In this document: piece by piece, positions 32,628 through 40,900 of the stretch
Position numbering within the stretch: position 1 is the stretch's first letter
Layout: each line of letters opens with the position of its first letter
Assembly: GCA_038214135.1 (NCBI GenBank)
Contig: JBBQSD010000044.1
Span: forward strand, 1-43,194
DNA from: JANLSE01 sp038214135
Lineage (GTDB): Bacteria > Chloroflexota > Chloroflexia > Chloroflexales > Roseiflexaceae
DNA: 43,194 bases
Direction of reading: 5' to 3'
Translations under genes and position numbers: made by a program
Notes under the pieces: generated by a model
Seen by the model: the letters and a program-made list of their open reading frames with translations, nothing else
What the model was told of the DNA's origin: nothing
The model's database searches: none

Positions 32628-32874
32628 CATGAGTCAGTTCATGCAGGATTCTATGCGGATCGAATCGACCAACATGAATATAGAATCCTGCATGAATCTC
32701 CTCCATGAAGGATTGTACGCGGATCGAATCGAGGAGAGTGGGCATCGCATCGTTCATGAGTCATTCTCATGCAGGATTCTATGCGGGTCGAATCGAGGAG
32801 GATGGGCATCGAATCGTTCATGAGTCATTCTCATACAGGATTCTATGCGGGTCGAATCGAGGAGGATGGAAATA
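32628..32874. repeat. Four imperfect copies of a 63-64-bp tandem repeat
   Basis: Units start at 32628, 32691, 32755 and 32819, each opening with catgaatc/catgagtc and containing gcaggattctatgcgg and tcgaatcgaggagg. Copies 3 and 4 are nearly identical; 1 and 2 have diverged. Copies 1 and 2 also contain an exact 17-bp inverted pair (32638-32654 ttcatgcaggattctat and 32680-32696). Each unit holds several GANTC sites. The array ends about 6 bases before the stop of the NERD-FHA gene. It fills the gene-free stretch 32443-32879. Confidence 0.85.
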
Positions 32875-32879
32875 AATAA

Positions 32880-33947
32880 TCACGAGGAAGAGTCAGGTAT
32901 TGAGTCCGTCATATAGGTTGCAGCTGCTGCAATTGGGCTACGTGAAAAGGTAAGCAGGCATACTTTCTCTTCAGTAGCCATACCACCAAGCGTGATTTGC
33001 TGATTGGGAAGGAGCAGCTGTTGCCCTGAGACTCGCGTGCCATTGATGAAAGTACCTTTGCTGCTTCCCACATCTTCAATATAGACATCATTCAGGATAC
33101 GGCTAATGCGAGCATGCTTTCGGCTGACACGCTCAAAACGGACAGGAACACGTAGATCTTCTGCTTCACGACCTACGAGATGTTCTTCGTTGATGAGATT
33201 ATATGTCTGAACTGGTAGCCCGTTTTCGATCATAGTCAAATACGCATATGGGTGACCAGTGGGCATGACCTTGCTGATTTGTGTCCAAGGTGTGCCGCCC
33301 AACACAGTAGTTGCAACCTCCACAACTTGTGAGGGGGTTAAGCGGTATGGCTCGAATCTATGAGTATATCCCTGGTCAACACCAAACTTGAGTGCTGCAA
33401 CCCAAGCCGGAAAGAGGGCCGGTGTTAAGAACAGAAACTCCTCCCAACTGTGGCGGTTCTGTTGTTCACGGCGCTCTAGATCACGGCTCGCAGTATCAAT
33501 CACAGCATCACGATTAGTAAAGCATACTGACGTCTGCATTTTATAAGCCTGCCAGCGTTGCTCAGGTGGAGAGTGCCACCAAGATGTAAGGCGAGGAGTA
33601 ATAAGCCGCCGAATTTCAGTGCCATATGCTTGCACTTGAAGATGTGGGTTTGTATATCGTCCAGCTTTGATCGGAACAGCCCCTGCAAACCAAGTATCTG
33701 GTGCACCTTCACGGATTCGTCCTGCATAGTGTTTCAGTTCGACCACACCAATGCCAGTTTCTGTGAGAATGACCAAATCGGCATTTGGGTGATGTAGATT
33801 GCTAACGACACAGTATGTTGCCGCTTCATGGTTGAATGCAACCCAAAGGCTTTTAATAAGCTCAATTGCAGATAGCGTTTCATGGCTATTATCTGGTGAC
33901 CATGGTCGTCCAGCTGAATCGGAACTCACATAAGCAAATACAGGCAT
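32880..33947 (-). CDS. NERD nuclease-like domain fused to FHA domain
   Basis: 355 residues. The N-terminal half is a NERD domain: HHPNADLVILTETGIGVVELKHYAG gives Asp57 and Glu70-x-Lys72, the D...ExK core of the restriction-like fold. The C-terminal FHA domain (about 250-325) has all hallmark residues: GREAED (Gly259, Arg260), SRKHARI (Ser275, His278), EDVGSSKGTFING (Asn302, Gly303). FHA domains bind phosphothreonine. It is the last gene of the five-gene operon, 14 bases after the helicase. The kinase at the operon start is the obvious source of a phosphothreonine ligand; this is inferred. The NERD nuclease activity is predicted, not proven, for most members. Confidence 0.85.
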   Translation of the reverse strand: MPVFAYVSSDSAGRPWSPDNSHETLSAIELIKSLWVAFNHEAATYCVVSNLHHPNADLVILTETGIGVVELKHYAGRIREGAPDTWFAGAVPIKAGRYTNPHLQVQAYGTEIRRLITPRLTSWWHSPPEQRWQAYKMQTSVCFTNRDAVIDTASRDLERREQQNRHSWEEFLFLTPALFPAWVAALKFGVDQGYTHRFEPYRLTPSQVVEVATTVLGGTPWTQISKVMPTGHPYAYLTMIENGLPVQTYNLINEEHLVGREAEDLRVPVRFERVSRKHARISRILNDVYIEDVGSSKGTFINGTRVSGQQLLLPNQQITLGGMATEEKVCLLTFSRSPIAAAATYMTDSIPDSSS

Positions 33948-33961
33948 ACTATTACTCCGAA

Positions 33962-36900
33962 CTATGAGCGAGAGAAAATTTCATAGCAAACCAACTCAAC
34001 ATCTTCTGCCGTAATACCTGCAAATGTTGATGGCCGCTCGGTGGCGACATCTGAATAGAGTTCGTGTTCAACAGCAAACGTATCAAGATCGGCGATGAGC
34101 GTGTCAAGATCGTTCGTTTCCTGGTAGGTTTGCTGCAACCGTCGCAATTCAGAATCACGCTCAAAGGGTCGGAGTGGAGTCGATTGCAACATCGCCATCA
34201 GTTGTTGGATTAACTGTTGCCGCTCGGGGTTATCACCAATGGCACGCCCTTTTGTATTGATAAGGCGGCCATTATCTACTGCGAGTGCGTGGTAAAGTTT
34301 CAGATTTGTGCCAGCCATTGGCGGGCGTAGGCGTTGTGTGCCCTGTTGCCGCTGGATATCGGTGAGTACATGGCGCGTAGCCTGTTCTAAATATGTCCAA
34401 ATTGTATGGTGTGGCACCATACGTGGTTCAGATGGCGGGCAAGCAAGCATCTGAAAGAGTTGGCGTCGATCACTTATCGCTGGTGTCTTCAGTGCACCGT
34501 CCATGGTTTCATAGAAACGCCAGAAATACCGGTCATGCGAGCGGAAAGCAAAGAAGATGCCATCTAGCTGTTGGTTGCCGCGCCCGCTATGAATACCCAT
34601 TGGTATCTCACTGATAACGCTTTCGCCAATTTGTTGAATATACGCAATCAATGGCAAGCGCATGTCATCGCCACTGAACAATGCCTCTTCTTCGTCTTCG
34701 AGTTTAGCTAGAATCGTTTGGTCACGCATCCGCAGCCGTCGCAAGTCATCAAGGCTCTTCTCGTTCACAACTTCGCCGAGAATAGAGGCATCGTTGCCAA
34801 GATTACGCCCAATCGCTGCAATACGCGACTGAAGACGCCCTACTAAGCCAAGCAGTTGTTCAAGTTCGTCTTCTGGGAAGCAATTATAGATACGCAGTAT
34901 GGGATGTGGTGAGCCAATCCGGTCAATGCGACCAGCACGCTGGATCATGCGAACAGGGTTCCAGTGCAAATCGTAGTTGATTAGCGCCCCTGCATCTTGA
35001 AGGTTTTGGCCTTCCGAAAGCACATCAGTTGAGATGAGGATATCGATAGTGTTGTTGATGCCGATAGCATTGTTTGCTTGTGGCGCGAAGCGCTGAATAA
35101 CGGCTTTACGTTGGGCAGCATCGTGCCTTCCCGTGAGAAGCGCGATAGACGGATTACCGACTGTCCCGAGCCATGCCTGATCTTGGCACAACTGGTCATG
35201 CAGATAACGGGCTGTTTCTTCATAGTAGCTGAAGATCAGCAGCTTCTTGCCGAGCAATGGAGCCGTTTGTAGAGCACGCTTTAATTGTTCGAGCTTATCA
35301 TCGTGTACTGCGCCAGACTGTGCGCGGTGGCGGATGATCTCGATACGCTCAATCATCCCATTAAAGATGGTTAGATCAGCTTCAAGCTTGCGTTCAAGTT
35401 CTGCGACATCGTAATCTTGAGCACGAGCGGTAGGCAGGCTACCAAGCAGTGTGGCAAGCGAGTTATTTATACCTTCATCACCTATATCGCCATCTTCGCT
35501 GCTACCAAGCAGTGCAGAGATGCGCCGATATGTGGCACTATCTAAGAGCCTACCGCGCTTTATGAGTGTCTCATAGAACATCCGCTGGAACTGTTGCTGG
35601 CGTCGTAGTGTTGATTCGAATGAGGCGATGCTACTTTCTAAACGCTTCAAGAATAGTGTCTTTAAAATACCAATAATCGCAGAGTTGCGATCAATCGTGG
35701 TTTGCTCCTGATTGCTTCGTTTGAATTGTTCAATGTTATAGGAAACGAGTGTCAGGCGCTCGATGTCATGCGCTATCGAAGAGTAAAAGCCAGCATATGT
35801 GCCGTCAAGATCATAGGTTATTGTTCCAAGGATTCGCTCTGGAAAGCGCACTTCCAGACCATTGATGAGCACACGCTCGCCTGCTTGCTGGCGACGCTGC
35901 ACATCGCGGCGACTGCGACGAACGGTTGTCGCCTCAAGAAGATCGAATAGTTCACTATTGCCCTTATCAACACGGGCAAAGAAGCTGCGGAGATTGCCAA
36001 TACCGATATCTCGGTAGTAATCTTCCTGCCCGCGTGTTAGCAGCATGATCTGGTGGTACAAATCCCAGATTGTGTTGTTAATTGGTGTCGCGGTAAGGAG
36101 CGCTACACGCTTGTGACGCTTGCCAGCCGCGAGCAATCTGAAGAGGTTTCGATAGCGTGTCGTGGCTGAGTTCCGGAAGTTATGGCTTTCATCAATCAAA
36201 ACGAAATCGACGTTACGATACTCTTTCCAAGGGAAATCCTGACGCCCAATTTCTTCCATCGAAAGCACTGTCGCAGCAATCTGATAGTCGCGCAGCTTTG
36301 GTTCCCACACTGTTGTACGTAGTTGTGCTGGGCATATTATCAACCCACGGGGAATATTGCCACGCCGACGTTGACCAATCAGGTAGTGTTCAAGCAGCCC
36401 CAGACCAATAAAAGTCTTTCCTAGACCAACAGCATCGGCAACCAATACACCGTCGTAACGATCAAGCAATCGAATTGCCTCGTGCAAGCCTTCGCGTTGG
36501 AATTCGGCAAGCTCCAATCCACTTGTGCCCTCGTCCTCTGGTGTCAATCGCCCGCGGAAGTATTCATACAACGTCTTCATAAACACGTCATACGGTGTCC
36601 AGGGCCGATTGCCGAATTTTGATGCTTCGAGTGTAGCAATAAGATCAGGCTTATAATCGATACTCTGAACCCATTTTGGCTCGAACCAGTTGTGCAACAA
36701 GTCACGGGCAACTGCTTGCATGCTGTTAACGAGGTCGAGTTCGGCATTATTGCTAAGGCCAGAAGGAGTGAAGTTCGAGGAGCCAACAATAGCATAGTGG
36801 GGAAAGATGTATGCTTTGGCATGCAGAAAGGTGCGATTGAACAGGCGAACTTGTACACTTTCGCGGCATAAGAACGCAATGAGTTCTTCAATAATCTGCG

Positions 36901-37198
36901 CGTGGGTTGCATTGTATTGCAGATGCTCAAGATCGCCCTGGAGCTTTTGCTGGTAGTAGCGGCGCAGATCAACAAGATCATTCTGTGGCAGCACGATCTC
37001 GGGCTGACGGCCAAGCAAGAGCCGGAAGCGCTGTAGGCGCTGTAATGCTGGGCCAACGAGCTTCCAAACATTTGGCTCGAAATAGCCGCTGGCAATCGCA
37101 GCCTCAGTCTGCGCCATCTCAGTAATGAGTTGGCTTAGGACACTGCTGAGCTTGTGCTGATTGTTGTCAATGAAGTCAGGTGGGATGAATGGAGGCAT
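33962..37198 (-). CDS. SNF2-type helicase with N-terminal phospholipase-D-like nuclease domain
   Basis: 1078 residues. A PLD-like domain (about 30-190) shows the HxK...SSNFT signature FLHAKAYIFPHYAIVGSSNFTPSGL (His126, Lys128). The superfamily 2 helicase core follows: motif I ADAVGLGKTFIG (Lys261), Ia GLIICPAQL, II LIDESHNF (336-339), III ALLTATPINN, then a long inserted region, and the second lobe with DVLSEGQNLQDAGALINYDLHWNPVRMIQRAGRIDRIGS (motifs V-VI). It should translocate on duplex DNA with a single HKD nuclease half-site, so nuclease action probably needs dimerisation. Related proteins accompany methylases in restriction/DISARM-like loci. It begins 12 bases after the DUF5615 stop. Confidence 0.92.
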   Translation of the reverse strand: MPPFIPPDFIDNNQHKLSSVLSQLITEMAQTEAAIASGYFEPNVWKLVGPALQRLQRFRLLLGRQPEIVLPQNDLVDLRRYYQQKLQGDLEHLQYNATHAQIIEELIAFLCRESVQVRLFNRTFLHAKAYIFPHYAIVGSSNFTPSGLSNNAELDLVNSMQAVARDLLHNWFEPKWVQSIDYKPDLIATLEASKFGNRPWTPYDVFMKTLYEYFRGRLTPEDEGTSGLELAEFQREGLHEAIRLLDRYDGVLVADAVGLGKTFIGLGLLEHYLIGQRRRGNIPRGLIICPAQLRTTVWEPKLRDYQIAATVLSMEEIGRQDFPWKEYRNVDFVLIDESHNFRNSATTRYRNLFRLLAAGKRHKRVALLTATPINNTIWDLYHQIMLLTRGQEDYYRDIGIGNLRSFFARVDKGNSELFDLLEATTVRRSRRDVQRRQQAGERVLINGLEVRFPERILGTITYDLDGTYAGFYSSIAHDIERLTLVSYNIEQFKRSNQEQTTIDRNSAIIGILKTLFLKRLESSIASFESTLRRQQQFQRMFYETLIKRGRLLDSATYRRISALLGSSEDGDIGDEGINNSLATLLGSLPTARAQDYDVAELERKLEADLTIFNGMIERIEIIRHRAQSGAVHDDKLEQLKRALQTAPLLGKKLLIFSYYEETARYLHDQLCQDQAWLGTVGNPSIALLTGRHDAAQRKAVIQRFAPQANNAIGINNTIDILISTDVLSEGQNLQDAGALINYDLHWNPVRMIQRAGRIDRIGSPHPILRIYNCFPEDELEQLLGLVGRLQSRIAAIGRNLGNDASILGEVVNEKSLDDLRRLRMRDQTILAKLEDEEEALFSGDDMRLPLIAYIQQIGESVISEIPMGIHSGRGNQQLDGIFFAFRSHDRYFWRFYETMDGALKTPAISDRRQLFQMLACPPSEPRMVPHHTIWTYLEQATRHVLTDIQRQQGTQRLRPPMAGTNLKLYHALAVDNGRLINTKGRAIGDNPERQQLIQQLMAMLQSTPLRPFERDSELRRLQQTYQETNDLDTLIADLDTFAVEHELYSDVATERPSTFAGITAEDVELVCYEIFSRS

Positions 37199-37210
37199 AG
37201 TTTTGCTGCT

Positions 37211-37570
37211 TTAGAATCTAAGCCATTCCGTGCGGTCTATCCACTCCTCGGCTTCGCTTGCTTCCCAGTAGAGGTACAATTCGTTAGCAAGCGCACCGAT
37301 TTGTGCATCCTTACCGACGACAAAGATCCCCCAATGCTGGAACCCGGCAACCGCGTGATCCGCAAGGTGCTTTGGCATACTTTTACGATTGTCAGTAACA
37401 AGCAGTCGCTGGGTTGCAGTAAGGTAGACCAACACGTCAGGGTCGAGTGTTCCAAACGACGGAGCGCCTTGATCGCCGACACGCAGCACATCAACGAATG
37501 GTTCGAGTCGTTGGATGGCACTCTTGAGCCGTGGCGAAAGGTTTTCATCGATGAGGTAACGCAACTTCAT
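37211..37570 (-). CDS. DUF5615 PIN-like toxin
   Basis: 119 residues. The start MKLRYLIDENLSPRLKSAI is diagnostic of DUF5615/Mut7-C-like PIN-fold proteins, with Asp8 and Glu9 as metal ligands; RLLVTDNRKSMPKH provides the later acidic residue. Such proteins are thought to be RNases acting as toxins. The ATG overlaps the stop of the DUF433 gene by 4 bases, the usual antitoxin-toxin arrangement. The mid-operon position in a defence-like locus suggests an abortive-infection or maintenance role, inferred. Confidence 0.88.
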   Translation of the reverse strand: MKLRYLIDENLSPRLKSAIQRLEPFVDVLRVGDQGAPSFGTLDPDVLVYLTATQRLLVTDNRKSMPKHLADHAVAGFQHWGIFVVGKDAQIGALANELYLYWEASEAEEWIDRTEWLRF

Positions 37571-37926
37571 AGTTGGTATGTACGTTCGCGTTGGGCACGC
37601 AGTTCTTGCACGCGCAACGATGCAGGCGAGCGAGGTTCAGCAGCCCACGATTGGTAATCCGTTGCAAACTTGGCGTCAAGTCGTGCGATGTATGCATCAA
37701 CATCGCCCTGATTCTGTAGGTAGTAGCTGATAATGACATAGATGGCCTTCAATTCCAGGCCAGGGAAATCCAACCCAATTTGTTCAGGGCTATAGCCTTC
37801 GTGGTAGCGCTGGATAATGTGCTCCAAGCCGATCCGATGGCCTTTGACCCGTATATCATCGTCAGCGACAATATCTAAATATTCATCTACCAACAGCGGG
37901 CGAATAGTGGTCAGTGGTGCAGTCAT
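37567..37926 (-). CDS. DUF433 antitoxin-like protein
   Basis: 119 residues. The DUF433 core is clear: DEYLDIVADDDIRVKGHRIGLEHIIQRYHEGYSPEQIGLDFPGLELKAIYVIISYYLQNQGDVDAYI, a helix-turn-helix-like domain that typically precedes DUF5615 genes. The tail (about 85-119) would wrap the toxin. It may also repress the operon, but its gene is second, not first. It lies 66 bases after the kinase-methylase stop. Confidence 0.88.
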   Translation of the reverse strand: MTAPLTTIRPLLVDEYLDIVADDDIRVKGHRIGLEHIIQRYHEGYSPEQIGLDFPGLELKAIYVIISYYLQNQGDVDAYIARLDAKFATDYQSWAAEPRSPASLRVQELRAQRERTYQL

Positions 37927-37992
37927 ACGCTATCTCCCTTCGCATCTGAAGATCATACATCAGTATTATCTGCTGCATGATAGCGCAAATAC

Positions 37993-40900
37993 CTACGCCT
38001 CGCCATCCCCATCATCGCCGTCGTCGGTTTCGCCCAGATCAGTTGGTGCAGCTGCGGCAATAGATCCCACAGCATTTGGTTCGATGCCATAGATTGCATA
38101 CACCTGCGTATCAATCTCCTGCTCCCACGCAGCCACGCGTGCTATTGCTGGATTAGGTAGAGGGTGGCCGTGTGTCTGGAATTCGTTCAGAATGTGATCA
38201 ACGAGATCGATGAGGGGTTGTTGTTCTGATAGTGGAATAACAGCAATAGGAAACGGCTTCCAATCCTCGGGGTATATGCGAAGTTTATTTCGTCGCCTAG
38301 TTGCAAGCCATTGTCGAGCAAACGAAGAGTTCATGATCGCAAGAAGATATTTTGTGCTGAAGTTCCGTGATAGAACCTCTAACTCTTCACGGTATACATC
38401 CGGATTAGGCTGGTGCAGCTTCACTTCCCCACGATATTTTGCTGTTTTCTGGATAGATTTATTCTGCACACCTACTAAGTCGCACCATCGCACAAACGAC
38501 CAAGCTGAATGATTATGAGAGAGTTGGTGATTATCATATGCTACTCGGGTTTGATTACCAGCCAAGTCCATTGATATTAACTTTTCTGGCGCGTCATATA
38601 ATTCGTTAAAAGTTATCCGTCGAAATAGTGCAGGTGCTCGTGACGTCCCGTATTCCAAATACCGGATGCGATCAAAAGACCAACGTACAATGTCTTTACC
38701 CTCGACGTAGGGCTTGGGGTGTTCATTATCTTGCACATCAACGACAAGATCTTCGGCTTTGAACAGCCCATGAGCCTGTTTTTCGTCAGCATGAATTACC
38801 ATACCAACACTAATATAACAAACTTGTGCTAATAAAACGGTATCAACTGCAATTTGCACTGCTTGCTCATGTGTATAGCGAAAGCAATTTTGCTCAAGCT
38901 GTTGCTGTGGGTCAGTCGCCAAGATTTCCTGGTTTGTTTCAAACTCACGCGGTGTTTTGCCCCATCGTCGCACACGAACCGGGCTATCACTTATCGTAGG
39001 TTCTGTCTTGACGAAGTGAAGAATGCTATTCAAGACACCCACCCCTTCAAAAATAGGTATCTCTGAACAAAAATCGATCCGCATAACTCTGCTATGCTTC
39101 AAAAAGAATTCGTGCGATCTAAGCGTGTACTTGTTCGAATTATAAGCGTCAGGAATAATAAATATCAGCTGGCCGCTTGTGCGCAGCTTTTGAAAGGCGC
39201 GTTCGAGAAATGGAATGTAGAGATCCCATTTCTCAAACAATGTCGTATAGTCGCCACTCTTCAGCAGCATGGCTCGGTAGGTCTGCCAGCGCGCAATCGC
39301 CTCCTGGCGATCTCCTTCATGAGTAAGATGTTTGTACTGAGCATCAGCACGCACATACGGCGGGTTCGCCAACATGATATCGAAACCACCGCGCTGGAAC
39401 ACCTCCGAGAAATACAAATTCCAGGGAAAGATCGGACGACGTTGCTCCTTGGTGACTTGTCGCTCGATCTCGTCGATGACGTTGCGCTGGCCTTTGATCG
39501 CATCTAACTCCTTGGTATAGCGCTTTTCCCGCGCAGGAACAGCCCAATCGGTGCGTGCTAAAATATCGCGCTCCTTGCTATCCAGATCATCGCGCTGCTC
39601 ACGCAACACCTTCAGTAGCAGATCACGCTCAATTGTGAGCAATCGTTCCTTCATGTTTCGGCGCTCGGCGCTCGTGCCTTCGAAGCCAAACAGATCGCGG
39701 CGCAACCGCTCGAACTCGGCCTGGAGCGCCGCACGGTCAGCGTTGAACACTATGCCGTGCTGGGTTGTGTTACGTTGCTCCTGCCCTTCCACAAGTGGTT
39801 TGCCATTAAGCTTTTCCACCAGCGAATCACCGACCATGATCTTGTAATCCAGGTTGGGCAGCGGCGGCGGGTTGTTACCATTAAAGTCGACGATCAGCGA
39901 TAGCCATAGGCGGAGTCGAGCGATATTGACCGCAATTGGATCAGCATCGACACCATAAATATTCCGCTCAATAATATCGAGCTTATCTTCATACACACTG
40001 CGGGCATCATCATCACCGCGTACTAAAAGCTGCCGAAGTGCGAGTAGCTCGTGCAGCATGCCCAGCAGATACGCTCCACTTCCACATGCTGGATCGCAGA
40101 TTGTTATATTTTGGAGCTCAGCAATCACATCAGTTCGTGTTGGTCTTGAAAGATCGCTGGCGTTGTGCTCGTCCACGAGCTTGGCAAGTGCGGCGGGCGA
40201 AACCCTAGGTAATCGCGATTGGAGCAAGCCCTTAAGCGCTTCGCGGCACATAAATGTAACGACCGGGCGGGGGGTGTAATAGCTGCCTGTTTCATGTCGT
40301 TCGGTGATCAATTCCTCGAACACTTTGCCAAGCATTTCTGGATCGAGCGAGACAGCAATATCTTCTGGCGTATCTTCCTCTACCGTAAATTCGTAGCGGT
40401 TAAAGAATGCAAGAATGCCACCGCTTTCGCCACCCCCGATGTCAAATGCGCCACTGCTATCGGGCGTGAAATAGCGATTGTCAAGTTGAACGCCGAGGGC
40501 GTTGGTGGAGCGCCAATCCAGTTCATAATCTTGCCCAACACCGACCTCAAATAGGCCACCATTAAGAAATGGCACATCGATTTGGCTCCAAACTGGGCCT
40601 TTATCGGGATCAGTATTTCGCTCATTCTCGGGCAATGCCAATGCCTTAAAGAACAAGGGAACAAGAAAATCTCGATAATAGTTATCCAATTGGCCGGATA
40701 CAATGCCAAATTGACTGGTTAGAAATGCTTGATCGCCAGCCAGCCAGCCTTTTTTCTGTAGGAAGTAGAGAAACATCAAGCGGCTAAGTAGGCGCTGAAC
40801 GAAACCCTCAACCTCATGGATATCGCTGAACTCAGCAATCATCGCATTATCTTTACGCACCGCAGTAACAAGTTCACGGAAAAGCCGAGCATACTGGCTG

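Noticed and set aside
32628..32874. Repeats as a CRISPR array
   Set aside because: Units of 64 bp are contiguous and diverged, with no short repeat/unique spacer alternation and no cas genes.
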